Origin: Lachnoclostridium sp. UBA1175
GTDB taxonomy: Bacteria; Bacillota; Clostridia; Lachnospirales; Lachnospiraceae
Direction: 5' to 3'
Length of the DNA stretch: 64,000 nucleotides
Assembly (NCBI GenBank): GCA_002311665.1
Contig: DBYX01000022.1
Coordinates: 82,840 to 146,839 of the forward strand
Shown: positions 42,527 to 51,050 of the stretch, in pieces
Layout: each line of letters begins with the position of its first letter
Position numbering within the stretch: the stretch's first letter is position 1
Position numbers and translations under genes: made by a program
The notes under the pieces: generated by a model
Told to the model about the DNA's origin: nothing
The model's database searches: none
The model's input: the letters and a program-made list of their open reading frames with translations, nothing else

Positions 42527-43692
42527 GCTTCCTCCTCCCAGACAGCCTCGATCTGCCGCTTCAGATACTCTGCCTGCTCCGACGAAAGTCCCTTGCCGTT
42601 CAGCTTCTCAAAGAACTCCCCGAACACCTCCGCCGGCGACTTGACCTCCACCGCCGAGGCGCCCTCCACGTTCGCGACCGCGTGCCGCGTGCGCGTGTTG
42701 TCGTAGTCCATGCGCATCATATTCTCATAGATCACGCGAAGCTTCGCCACCGCCTCCGGCACATCCTCCTCATCCGTCAGCGTGATGTGCACATAGTCCG
42801 AGCGGTACGTCGTACCCTCATAAAATTCCCTGGAAGTCAGTTCCTCGTACGTCCCCCGCAACTCGCGCAGCTCCCTGCGCGGCACGAGCGCCACCGTCCT
42901 TACCTCCGCGTCGCCCTTCTCCCGAAGCGTCACGACCGTCACCGACTTCTCCTGGTTCGCTTCGGAAAATGAGTACTTCAGCGGAGAGCCGCAATACCGT
43001 ATCGCGGGAGTGACCGACTGCGGTCCATGCAAATGCCCGAGCGCGACATAATCGTACCCCTCGAAGACCTCCGCGTCGACATTGTCCGTGCCGCCCACAG
43101 AGATGTCCTCGGAGTCCGTGCGCGACGCACCCGTGACAAACTGGTGCGTGATCAGAACGCGTCTGGGTGCCGCATCCGTGCTTGCGACGGCTGTCTCATT
43201 TGCTGAAATATTCTTATCTTGAAGAGCCACTCTTATCGCGTCGGTGTAAGAAGATATCTCCTCGTCCGGGTAAAATGCACGAACGTGCGCGGGCCTTACG
43301 AAAGGCAGCATATCGATCGAAACGTCGCCGAATTCGTCTCGCAAAACCTCGCGGTGAACCTTGCCGTCGTACGCCGGGCAGAGGTGCACACCGCTCTCAC
43401 CGATCAGTCGGCCGTAGACCGAGAGCCGCTCCGCCGAGTCGTGGTTGCCGCTGATCACATAGGTCTGCAGCTTCCGTCTCGAGAGCTGCACCAGAAAATC
43501 ATCACACAGCGTCACCGCCTCCGCGCCGGGGACGGGCTTGTCATACACATCGCCCGCGATCAGCACCGCGTCCGGACGCTCCGCGTCGACGATGTCCAGA
43601 ATTTGACGAAGGATGAACTCCTGATCCTCCAGCATTGAAAATTCGTTGACCCTCTTGCCGAGATGAAGGTCCGAAAGATGAATCAGCTTCAT
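42523..43692 (-). CDS. sbcD: Exonuclease SbcD (nuclease subunit)
   Basis: A 389-residue Mre11-type nuclease. The metal-binding phosphoesterase motifs are in order: DLHLGK (Asp8, His10), AGDVYD, SGNHDS, and a later LGHLHGPQ. The C-terminal region caps the SbcC head. The ATG at 43692 is nine bases after AAAGGA and gives the family's usual MKLIHLSDLHLGK start; the longer open frame runs into tRNA-Arg. It is translated just ahead of sbcC with a four-base overlap. Confidence 0.96.
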   Translation of the reverse strand: MKLIHLSDLHLGKRVNEFSMLEDQEFILRQILDIVDAERPDAVLIAGDVYDKPVPGAEAVTLCDDFLVQLSRRKLQTYVISGNHDSAERLSVYGRLIGESGVHLCPAYDGKVHREVLRDEFGDVSIDMLPFVRPAHVRAFYPDEEISSYTDAIRVALQDKNISANETAVASTDAAPRRVLITHQFVTGASRTDSEDISVGGTDNVDAEVFEGYDYVALGHLHGPQSVTPAIRYCGSPLKYSFSEANQEKSVTVVTLREKGDAEVRTVALVPRRELRELRGTYEELTSREFYEGTTYRSDYVHITLTDEEDVPEAVAKLRVIYENMMRMDYDNTRTRHAVANVEGASAVEVKSPAEVFGEFFEKLNGKGLSSEQAEYLKRQIEAVWEEEA

Positions 43693-43726
43693 AGAAAGCA
43701 TTCCTTTCCGAACAGGGGTGAAAACA

Positions 43727-43767
43727 CAAAAAAGGAAGCCGCAGTAAGTCACCCTTCTGCGGCTTCC
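43727..43767 (-). terminator. Terminator after tRNA-Arg
   Basis: A perfect 11-bp stem, GGAAGCCGCAG with a 12-base loop and complement, followed by a run of seven T on the minus strand. It lies between the tRNA and sbcD, so sbcD needs its own promoter or read-through. Confidence 0.95.
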
Positions 43768-43778
43768 AACATTTCGGA

Positions 43779-43852
43779 CGTCCACGAGGGGATTCGAACC
43801 TCCGACCTACCGCTTAGGAGGCGGTCGCTCTATCCTACTGAGCTACGTGGAC
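43779..43852 (-). tRNA. tRNA-Arg (CCT anticodon)
   Basis: A 74-nt cloverleaf: acceptor GTCCACG/CGTGGAC, D-arm GCTC..GAGC, anticodon stem ACCGC/GCGGT with loop CTCCTAA giving anticodon CCT, T-arm GGAGG TTCGAAT CCCCT. The discriminator is G and CCA is not encoded. Confidence 0.97.
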
Positions 43853-43898
43853 ACATTTGAGATTGTTCGCGGAACCGCTTCCGGTCTGCAGTGAGTCT

Positions 43899-43927
43899 AT
43901 TATATACCAAACCGGAAAATTCTTCCA
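43899..43927 (-). promoter_or_regulatory. Promoter of tRNA-Arg
   Basis: A perfect TATAAT lies 17 bases after a weak TGGAAG on the minus strand, about 50 bases before the tRNA. Confidence 0.65.
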
Positions 43928-44295
43928 CAGATTTGATGAGAAAATTTCTGTGACTCGTTTTGCAGTCGTATTCATACACGAAATCAGCAAAAACGCCCAA
44001 AATTCGCCGATCCACCATACATAACGCGTTATGTCATATTGAGGAAGTTTGCGGTTCTTCCGCCGCTCGCAGCGCCGGATCTTCCCATGACTCGCCAAAA
44101 CCCCTTGCAAATGCAGGGGTTTTGAAATTTCTATACATATATCTCGTGGTTGAGATTCCCGTGAAACACAATATATTGCAATATATTATGACTGCGTTGC
44201 GGTTTTTATTCCGCTTTTCGACCGGATATACACCTTTTCAGGCTGCAAAATCGTGTATGGTAATGCGTTATTTATGCATATTCCTGTTTGACCTC
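43928..44295. other. Gene-free stretch with a hairpin terminator
   Basis: No gene is seen. A near-perfect stem CAAAACCCC-T-TGCA and complement spans 44096-44124; on the minus strand it ends GGGGTTTTGG and could terminate the parAB-DUF4446 operon about 170 bases after its last gene. The rest is AT-rich, with TATATTGCAATATAT-type dyads around 44170-44190. Confidence 0.5.
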
Positions 44296-44868
44296 TCAGC
44301 GGGTGTTGAGGGCCTCTCTCATCGAAATTGCCTCGTCCAGAACTTCCTTCTCCTCGTCGGATAGGATCACGAACGTGTTACCCTTGATGACTTCCTTCAC
44401 ATAAGTGTAGCAACCGTCACGGTTGTGCATGCTCGTCATGATAAATCCGTCGTTGTCATCGTTCAGAAGGCAGAGGCTGTAACTGAGCTTTCCGCCCATC
44501 TCCGCGAACGCGTCGTAACGCTTGACCGCGATCTTCTTAAACGAGGTGTCGCGCGCGTCCTCAAGGATCTTGATCCGGGAGACCGCATCCGCGATCTGGG
44601 ACTTGTTGGAATCGATCTCACGGAACCTGGTCAGGATGCGGTCCTCGAGACTCTTTCCGTTCGAGCCCTTCATAAACTTCTTGTACTTTGTCGCGAGCTG
44701 ATTGTACTTCGCGATCATCACGATGCAGACCATGATCAGGATCGCAAGCATGATCAGCATCGCAAGCACCATATATTCGATGTCGATCCCCAACCGCTCG
44801 AAAACAAGAAACGGCAGACGACCGACTGCCCCGGCGGACCGGAGCCCTAAACTCAACAAACTAAACAT
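44296..44868 (-). CDS. DUF4446 membrane-anchored protein
   Basis: A 190-residue protein with one membrane helix (about 32-54), a coiled coil (about 58-105), and a C-terminal domain containing KRYDAFAEMGGKLSYSLCLL and FIMTSMHNRDGCYTYVKEV. These are the hallmarks of DUF4446, a family that sits next to parB in many clostridia. Its role is not known; the location suggests a link to segregation or the cell pole. GGGGAGG lies four bases before the ATG. It begins 12 bases after parB. Confidence 0.85.
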   Translation of the reverse strand: MFSLLSLGLRSAGAVGRLPFLVFERLGIDIEYMVLAMLIMLAILIMVCIVMIAKYNQLATKYKKFMKGSNGKSLEDRILTRFREIDSNKSQIADAVSRIKILEDARDTSFKKIAVKRYDAFAEMGGKLSYSLCLLNDDNDGFIMTSMHNRDGCYTYVKEVIKGNTFVILSDEEKEVLDEAISMREALNTR

Positions 44869-44880
44869 GTATCCTCCCCA

Positions 44881-45771
44881 TCAGACCCCGAACAGATCCA
44901 TCAGACGCTCGAACTCATCGAGCGAGAAGAACGACACCTCGATCGTTCCCTTGTTGCCTTCTCTGCCGGTGATCGCTACTTTCGTTCCGAGAGCCTGCTT
45001 CAGCTTCTCCTCGTACTGCGCGTACGCGCGGGCAACCGCCGCCGATTCCTTCTTCTGCGGTTTTGCTTCCTTCTTCGGTGCAAGCAGCTTGCGTACATAC
45101 TCCTCGGTCTCGCGCACGCTCATGCCCTCGCCGACGATCTTCTTGGCCGCAGCAACCTGGGCATCGGGATCCGCGATGGAGAGCAACGCTCTCGCGTGAC
45201 CCGCGGAGAGATCTCCGCTGATCAGCAGCTCCTGCACGTTGTCCTCAAGCTTCAGAAGGCGCAGTGCGTTCGTGATCGTCGTGCGGTTCTTAGAGACGCG
45301 CTCCGCCACCTGCTCCTGTGTCAGAGAATACTCCTCGATCAGTTTGCGGTATGCCACCGCCTCCTCGATCGCATTCAGATTCTCACGTTGCAGGTTCTCG
45401 ATCAGGGCCACCTCATAGAGCTCCTGCTCGGAGTAATCGCGGATCAGCGCGGGAACCATCTTCAAGCCGGCCTTCATCGCCGCTCTCCAGCGACGCTCAC
45501 CGGCGATAATCTCGTACATCTTGCCGCGTTTGCACACGATCAGCGGCTGAATAATACCGTGGATCTTGATGGACTCCGCCAGCTCCTCGAGCGCTGCCTC
45601 ATCGAAAGCACGTCTCGGCTGCTCACGGTTAGGCTCCACTTTGGAGATCGGAAGCATTGTTTCACGTGAAACATCCTCCGCGTTCGGATCAACCTTCTGC
45701 GCCAGATCCTTGTCCATCTTCTTGGAGATCAATGAATCCAGTCCCATTCCGAGACCGCCTCTTTTAGCCAT
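44881..45771 (-). CDS. parB: Chromosome partition protein ParB (Spo0J)
   Basis: A 296-residue CTP-dependent DNA clamp that loads at parS sites and spreads. The N-terminal domain has NREQPRRAFDEAALEELAESI and the CTP-binding AGERRWRAA and VALIENLQRENLN. A helix-turn-helix follows (LTQEQVAERVSKNRTTITNAL), then a C-terminal dimer domain after a Lys/Ala linker. A perfect parS site lies inside the gene and codes for Val-Ser-Arg-Glu-Thr at about residues 34-38. The ATG follows AAAGGA by six bases. It is downstream of parA. Confidence 0.97.
   Translation of the reverse strand: MAKRGGLGMGLDSLISKKMDKDLAQKVDPNAEDVSRETMLPISKVEPNREQPRRAFDEAALEELAESIKIHGIIQPLIVCKRGKMYEIIAGERRWRAAMKAGLKMVPALIRDYSEQELYEVALIENLQRENLNAIEEAVAYRKLIEEYSLTQEQVAERVSKNRTTITNALRLLKLEDNVQELLISGDLSAGHARALLSIADPDAQVAAAKKIVGEGMSVRETEEYVRKLLAPKKEAKPQKKESAAVARAYAQYEEKLKQALGTKVAITGREGNKGTIEVSFFSLDEFERLMDLFGV
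45658..45673. promoter_or_regulatory. parS site within parB
   Basis: TGTTTCACGTGAAACA, the exact 16-bp consensus palindrome bound by ParB in Bacillus and most bacteria. It lies about 9 kb left of the dnaA gene. Confidence 0.97.
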
Positions 45772-45832
45772 ATTGATTCCTTTCTGAGTCAAATCCTTCT
45801 CAATACAAAGCCCGCAACCGGCATACGATACC

Positions 45833-46633
45833 TTATTTGCGCAGCAGTTTCTTTCTCTTTGTAAGTCTCTTGCCGTTCTGGCGAAGCACTTCCACCGCAA
45901 AATCGCGGTAGGACTGTGCCGCGGAAGACCTCTTATCGTAAAATGTGATCGGCATTCCGTAGCTCGGTGCCTCTGCAAGGCGCACCGCTCGCGGGATCAC
46001 GGTCTTGAAAATCTTCTGATTCAGATTCTTGTAGACATTCTCCACGACCTGCGCGGACAGATTCGTGCGGTTGTCGTACATTGTAAAGAGCACGCCGTCG
46101 ACAATGAGACGGCTGTTTGTGCGGTCGCGGATGATCTCGATCGTATCCAGCAGCTGTTTCAAACCCTCGAGGGCAAGAAACTCGCACTGCAGCGGGATGA
46201 TCACGGAATCCGAAGCCGTGAGCGCATTGCAGGTGAGCGTGTTCAGTGAAGGGGGGCAATCGATCAGAATGAAGTCATACTGCTCCTTCACCCCCGCCAA
46301 AGCCTTGTCCAGGATGAAGTTTCTGTCGTCATACTCCACAACCTCCACCTCCGCGCCGGCAAGATCCAGCGTGGAAGGAACGATATCAATTCCCGCAAAC
46401 TTCGTCTGGACAATACACTCGTCGATCTCCGCCTTGCCGGTGAAAAGCTCGTACGTGGAGGCTTCCTGCTCATCCTTGTCTACACCGAGGCTTGTCGTGG
46501 AGTTTCCCTGAGGATCCACATCCACGATCAGTACATTCATATTGTATTCCGCAAGGCATGCCGCAAGACTGACCGTCGTGGCCGTCTTTCCGACGCCGCC
46601 TTTCTGGTTCGTAATCGAAATAATCTTCCCCAT
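45833..46633 (-). CDS. parA: Chromosome partition ATPase ParA (Soj)
   Basis: A 266-residue deviant Walker ATPase. KGGVGKT at 11-17 is the signature P-loop with its extra Lys. DVDPQGNST and the later LIDCPPSLN give the remaining nucleotide sites. A basic C-terminus (KRLTKRKKLLRK) helps bind DNA. With ParB it positions the origin region; in Bacillus it also controls DnaA. GGAGG lies eight bases before the ATG. It is separated from rsmG by a terminator and its own likely promoter. Confidence 0.97.
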   Translation of the reverse strand: MGKIISITNQKGGVGKTATTVSLAACLAEYNMNVLIVDVDPQGNSTTSLGVDKDEQEASTYELFTGKAEIDECIVQTKFAGIDIVPSTLDLAGAEVEVVEYDDRNFILDKALAGVKEQYDFILIDCPPSLNTLTCNALTASDSVIIPLQCEFLALEGLKQLLDTIEIIRDRTNSRLIVDGVLFTMYDNRTNLSAQVVENVYKNLNQKIFKTVIPRAVRLAEAPSYGMPITFYDKRSSAAQSYRDFAVEVLRQNGKRLTKRKKLLRK

Positions 46634-46677
46634 GAAGCAATCCTCCGATCATCTTTTCCCGAATCAATGCAAAACAA

Positions 46678-46686
46678 AGTATACCA
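46678..46686 (-). promoter_or_regulatory. Probable extended -10 promoter of parAB
   Basis: TGG TATACT on the minus strand, an extended -10 element, about 45 bases before the parA ATG. There is no good -35 box; the expected position overlaps the preceding terminator. Confidence 0.5.
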
Positions 46687-46693
46687 CAGAAGA

Positions 46694-46723
46694 CAAAAAA
46701 ACGCCACTACAAGATGTGGCGTT
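46694..46723 (-). terminator. Terminator of the mnmE-mnmG-rsmG operon
   Basis: AACGCCAC/GTGGCGTT stem with an eight-base loop, followed by TTTTT on the minus strand; the plus strand also has GTTTTTG, so it works both ways. Confidence 0.9.
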
Positions 46724-46781
46724 GTTTTTGTTCACATATACCAAATTGGTATCGCAGGTGCGGTGGGAAGTCCGAATTCAC

Positions 46782-47510
46782 TCAGATAACCGGCGCTTTC
46801 ATCGGCTTTCCGCCGCCGCGGGGGTATTTGCGGTCCGTAGGACGCACCTTACGGACAACCACAAGGCTTCGTCCGTAGTCGCTGCAGGGCACGATGAATT
46901 TCTCGCGGTTCTCGATCACGCCGCCCATCACCTGTACAGCCTTGACCGCCTCGTCAATTTCCTTGTCACTGTCGGCCGACTTGTACGCGATCATCGCTCC
47001 GTTCACGGCAACAAGAGGAAGACAAAGCTCCGTGAGGGAAGCCATCCGCGTCACGGCGCGTGAGACACAGAGGTCATACTGCTCCCGGTATTCCGGTTTC
47101 AACCCGAGTTCCTCCGCTCTTCCATGGACGCAGGTCACATCGGAAAGACCCAGTTCCTTCGTCAGCTGTTCGAGAAAATTGATCCTCTTCGCAAGAGAGT
47201 CAAGCAATGTGATCTTCCACTGCGGGAAGAATATCTTCAGCGGTACGCCCGGGAAACCGGCGCCGGTTCCCACGTCGATGACGCGGAGCGGATTGTTCAG
47301 TTCCTTCGGAAGCAGTGCCTTGACCAGACACAGGCTGTCAAGCCAGTGCTTCACACACACTTCCTCATACTCGGTGATCGCAGTGAGGTTCATCACCTTG
47401 TTGACCTCGACCATCCTCTCATAATATGTGTGAAGCTGCTCGAGCTGTTCTTCCGAACACTCAAGCATCAGTTCGTCGAGTCCCTGACGTAAAACTCTGT
47501 CGTCGTTCAT
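46782..47510 (-). CDS. rsmG: 16S rRNA (guanine-527 N7) methyltransferase RsmG
   Basis: A 242-residue SAM methyltransferase (formerly GidB) acting on G527 of 16S rRNA; loss gives low-level streptomycin resistance in other bacteria. MNLTAITEYEEVCVKHWLDSL is the family's substrate helix region, and VIDVGTGAGFPGVPL is the SAM loop. The ATG overlaps the mnmG stop (ATGA), so the two are coupled. The C-terminus ends in the usual YPRGGGKPMKAP. Confidence 0.97.
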   Translation of the reverse strand: MNDDRVLRQGLDELMLECSEEQLEQLHTYYERMVEVNKVMNLTAITEYEEVCVKHWLDSLCLVKALLPKELNNPLRVIDVGTGAGFPGVPLKIFFPQWKITLLDSLAKRINFLEQLTKELGLSDVTCVHGRAEELGLKPEYREQYDLCVSRAVTRMASLTELCLPLVAVNGAMIAYKSADSDKEIDEAVKAVQVMGGVIENREKFIVPCSDYGRSLVVVRKVRPTDRKYPRGGGKPMKAPVI

Positions 47511-49426
47511 AGTTCCTCCGATGTTTCACGTGAAACATTAGCAAGCCATACAAGCAGCACGGAGATGTCCGCAGGCGAGACTCCGCTGATCCGGGACGCT
47601 TGTCCGACGTTCGCGGGTCGAAGCTGCTGCAGCTTCTGGCGAGCCTCCAACCGAAGTGAAGGGATCGCGGTGTAGTCAAGATCCTCCGGCAGGCGTCTCC
47701 GCTCGAGCTTCTTGAAGTGCTCCACCTGAAGCTTCTGCCGTTCGATATATCCCTCGTACTTAATCTCTATTTCTACTTGTTCTATAACATCTGTATCAAG
47801 CGGTTTTCTCTCCGGGTCGAGCGGCGCGAGCAGCTCATAGGTCATTTCCGGTCTCCGGATGAGCTCCGCGAGCGATGTTCCGGTATGTATAATCGCGGTG
47901 TCAATACTGTGTAAATATTCACAGACATTTTCCGAAGCGCCCAAAATTGTCTCGTTCAGGCGTCTCAATTCCTCGGCGATCGACTGCTTCTTCTCAAGGA
48001 ATTTCCGATACCTCTCCTCGGAGATCAGACCGACCTCATGACCGATCTCCGTCAGACGGAGATCCGCGTTGTCCTGGCGGAGCAACAGTCGGTACTCCGA
48101 GCGGCTCGTCATCATCCGGTACGGCTCTCTCGTCTCCTTTGTGACGAGGTCGTCGATCAGCACACCGATGTAACCCTGCGAGCGGTCGATCACGACAGGT
48201 TCCTTCCCCAGCACAAGTCGCGCGGCGTTGATGCCGGCGATCAATCCCTGTGCGGCGGCCTCCTCATAGCCGGAGCTTCCGTTCGACTGTCCGGCGCTGA
48301 AGAATCCGTGGATGAACTTGCACTCGAGCGACGGCTTCAGCTGCGTCGCCTTCAGGCAGTCATACTCGATCGCGTACGCGTTGCGCACGATCTTCGCGTT
48401 CTCCAGTCCGCGGATGGAGCGGTACATACGGATCTGCACCTCCTCGGGCAGGCTCGACGAGAGCCCCGAGAGATACATCTCGTTCGTGTACTCGCCCTCC
48501 GGCTCGATGAACACCTGGTGCCTGTCCTTCTCCGGGAAGCGCACGACCTTGTCCTCGATCGACGGGCAGTATCGCGGCCCCGTTCCCTTGATATCTCCGG
48601 AAAATAAAGGCGACCTGTCGATGTTGCTCCGTATGATCTCGTGTGTGTTTTCGTTCGTGTACGTCAGATAGCAAGGCACCTGCTCACGCGCGATATCCTC
48701 CGCGCGGTTCTCGAAGGAGAACGGTACCACGGGCTCGTCGCCGAGCTGCACGGTCATCGCGGAGTAATCGATCGTCCGCCCGTCGATGCGCGCGGGCGTT
48801 CCGGTCTTGAAACGAAGCACCTCAAGCCCTGCCCTGACCAGCGAGTCCGTGAGCATCGTTGCACGCGGCAGTCCGTTCGGTCCCGTGTACTGGCTCACCT
48901 CGCCGTAGATGCAGCGCGCGTTCAAGTACACGCCGGAGCACAGCACGACCGCTTTGCAGGGGTATATGCCGCCGGATGCGATCTTCACGCCGGTCACCTG
49001 CTTCGTTCCGTCGGGGCGCTCTTCCCACAGAAGCTCCGCCACCTCGGCCTGCTTCAGCGTGAGGTGGTCCTGGTTTTCCATCACCTTGCGCATCGACGCC
49101 GTGTAGCGCTGCTTGTCGGCCTGCGCGCGGAGCGAGTGGACGGCCGGTCCCTTGGAGATATTGAGCATTTTGCTCTGAATGTAAGTCTTGTCGATGTTTC
49201 TTCCCATCTCGCCGCCGAGCGCGTCAAGCTCGCGGACCAGGTGCCCCTTGCTCGTGCCGCCGATGTTGGGGTTGCACGGCATCAGCGCGATGGTGTCGGC
49301 GCTCACCATGAAGACGATGGTTTCGCAGCCGAGACGGGCACACGCAAGCGCGGCCTCGCAGCCGGCATGGCCCGCTCCGATTACCGCCACATCGTAGGAT
49401 TCACATAAGTATTCCGGTACATTCAT
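47507..49426 (-). CDS. mnmG: tRNA uridine-34 carboxymethylaminomethyl synthase subunit MnmG
   Basis: A 639-residue FAD enzyme (GidA) that with MnmE modifies uridine 34 in several tRNAs. DVAVIGAGHAGCEAAL near residue 12 binds FAD. PCNPNIGG...GHLVRE and the later FKTGTPARIDGRT and GYEEAAAQG segments are conserved. Two active-site cysteines are present, in PCNPN and the PCKAV region or equivalents. A parS site lies in the last codons and codes for Val-Ser-Arg-Glu-Thr. AAAGGAG is well placed before the ATG. Confidence 0.97.
   Translation of the reverse strand: MNVPEYLCESYDVAVIGAGHAGCEAALACARLGCETIVFMVSADTIALMPCNPNIGGTSKGHLVRELDALGGEMGRNIDKTYIQSKMLNISKGPAVHSLRAQADKQRYTASMRKVMENQDHLTLKQAEVAELLWEERPDGTKQVTGVKIASGGIYPCKAVVLCSGVYLNARCIYGEVSQYTGPNGLPRATMLTDSLVRAGLEVLRFKTGTPARIDGRTIDYSAMTVQLGDEPVVPFSFENRAEDIAREQVPCYLTYTNENTHEIIRSNIDRSPLFSGDIKGTGPRYCPSIEDKVVRFPEKDRHQVFIEPEGEYTNEMYLSGLSSSLPEEVQIRMYRSIRGLENAKIVRNAYAIEYDCLKATQLKPSLECKFIHGFFSAGQSNGSSGYEEAAAQGLIAGINAARLVLGKEPVVIDRSQGYIGVLIDDLVTKETREPYRMMTSRSEYRLLLRQDNADLRLTEIGHEVGLISEERYRKFLEKKQSIAEELRRLNETILGASENVCEYLHSIDTAIIHTGTSLAELIRRPEMTYELLAPLDPERKPLDTDVIEQVEIEIKYEGYIERQKLQVEHFKKLERRRLPEDLDYTAIPSLRLEARQKLQQLRPANVGQASRISGVSPADISVLLVWLANVSRETSEEL
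47522..47537. promoter_or_regulatory. parS site at the end of mnmG
   Basis: A second exact TGTTTCACGTGAAACA, 1.85 kb from the one in parB. It codes for Val-Ser-Arg-Glu-Thr in MnmG. Confidence 0.97.
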
Positions 49427-49494
49427 GCGTGAGCTCCTTTGGTATCATACGGCGGAACCCGCCGGTTCGCCGTAACTTTCATCGTATTTTCGTA

Positions 49495-50898
49495 TTATTT
49501 GCCGAGGCAGAATTCGCTGAAGATCATATTGATCACGTCCTCGTCAGGCTCCTCGCCGAGGATGGTCCCGAGCGTTTCGTACGCCGCCGTAAGATCGATC
49601 GTGTAGAAGTCCTCCGGCATTCCCGTGGCGATGCTCTCACGCACTTTCCGAAGGCTTTCCTCCGCCGAGACAAGCGCGCTTCTGTGCCTTTCCGAGGTGA
49701 TGACGCACTCGTCGTCCGCGGCGATTCGCTCCGAGAAAAACAGCGATGTGATGCGCTCCTCGAGCGCTGTCAGACCGTCCTCCGTCTTCGCGGAGACGGC
49801 AAGCGGTTCCCCTACGGACCCCTGCTCACCGACCGTCTGCGAGATCATCGAGCGAAGCGCCGTCTCATCCGTCACGGCCGCAAGGTCGGACTTGTTCAAA
49901 AGCGGTATGACCGGCTTGCCGGCGCACGCCGCAAGGATATCGCAATCGTCCTCAGACAGCGGTTCGGAACCGTCTACAACCCACAGGATCAGGTCGGCTT
50001 CCTCCACCGCTCTGCGTGCCCTCTCCACACCGATGCGCTCCACGGCATCGTCCGTCGTGCGAATACCCGCGGTGTCCACCAGAAGAAGCGTGATGCCGCG
50101 CATACGCACTTCCTCCGTGAGCGTGTCGCGCGTCGTTCCCGCGATCTCCGTCACGATCGCTCGGTCCTCACCGAGCAGCGCGTTGAGAAGAGAACTCTTC
50201 CCGACATTCGGCCGTCCGACAATGACGGTGCGGATTCCCTCGCGGATCCTTCTTCCGTCCTCTGCCGTCTCGATCAGTTTTCGTATGCTTCTCAGCTGCG
50301 CCTCGGTCTGTGTCGTCACAACCTCGTCAAACCCGTCAAAACTCAGGTGCTCCGGGTCGTCCAACGTCGCCTCGATCTGCGCGATCTCGCGCAAAATCTC
50401 ACCGCGGATCCGCATGATCTCCTCGCGCTCCCGTCCGCGCAGTTGGCGCACGGAATTGCGCAGGGCAAGGTCATTTTTCGCACTGATGATCCCCGCAACG
50501 GCCTCCGCCTGGCTTAGGTCGATCCGGCCGTTTATGTAGGCACGTCTCGTGAATTCGCCGGGCTCCGCGAGCCGGGCTCCGGCGGCCAGAACCGCTTCGA
50601 GCACACGCTTCGTGACGAGCACGCCGCCGTGGCAGTCGATCTCGACGGTGTCCTCCCTCGTGTACGTGCGCGGCGCCTTCATGACAAGCATCAGCACCTC
50701 GTCGACGGTGCGTCCCGTCTCCGGATCGCGTACGAAACCGTAGTGTACCGTGTGGCTTTCAAACCGCGTCACTTCGTCGCCGAACACGCGCCCCGCTACC
50801 GCGAACGCCTCCGGTCCGCTGATGCGGACAATCCCGATACCGGAGGGCGACAACGCTGTCGCGATCGCTGCGATTGTATCATTTTCCGTAAGCTTCAT
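49495..50898 (-). CDS. mnmE: tRNA modification GTPase MnmE
   Basis: A 467-residue GTPase (TrmE) partner of MnmG. The N-terminal folate-binding domain starts DTIAAIATALSPSGIGIVRISGP. The G domain is inserted in a helical domain and has GRPNVGKSSLLN, DTAGIR and NKSD motifs. The protein ends in CLGK, whose Cys is catalytic. GGAGGGGACG precedes the ATG. It begins the mnmE-mnmG-rsmG operon, separated from jag by two small hairpins. Confidence 0.97.
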   Translation of the reverse strand: MKLTENDTIAAIATALSPSGIGIVRISGPEAFAVAGRVFGDEVTRFESHTVHYGFVRDPETGRTVDEVLMLVMKAPRTYTREDTVEIDCHGGVLVTKRVLEAVLAAGARLAEPGEFTRRAYINGRIDLSQAEAVAGIISAKNDLALRNSVRQLRGREREEIMRIRGEILREIAQIEATLDDPEHLSFDGFDEVVTTQTEAQLRSIRKLIETAEDGRRIREGIRTVIVGRPNVGKSSLLNALLGEDRAIVTEIAGTTRDTLTEEVRMRGITLLLVDTAGIRTTDDAVERIGVERARRAVEEADLILWVVDGSEPLSEDDCDILAACAGKPVIPLLNKSDLAAVTDETALRSMISQTVGEQGSVGEPLAVSAKTEDGLTALEERITSLFFSERIAADDECVITSERHRSALVSAEESLRKVRESIATGMPEDFYTIDLTAAYETLGTILGEEPDEDVINMIFSEFCLGK

Positions 50899-50959
50899 CG
50901 TCCCCTCCGCATCGTTTTACACGGCACGCGCGGTGCCGAAACCATCATACATACAGAAA

Positions 50960-51008
50960 GAGGGAATTGCGTCCTCCACAATTCCCTCAAATTGCATCTT
51001 CCGCAATT
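50960..51008 (-). terminator. Two tandem hairpins between jag and mnmE
   Basis: AATTGC/GCAATT (50990-51008), then GAGGGAATTG/CAATTCCCTC (50960-50988) followed by TTTCTG on the minus strand. The second is a plausible weak terminator; they could also be a leader element of mnmE. Confidence 0.5.
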
Positions 51009-51050
51009 CGTTTGTCTGTATTCGCGTAATTCCCGGAATATCCCGGAAAA

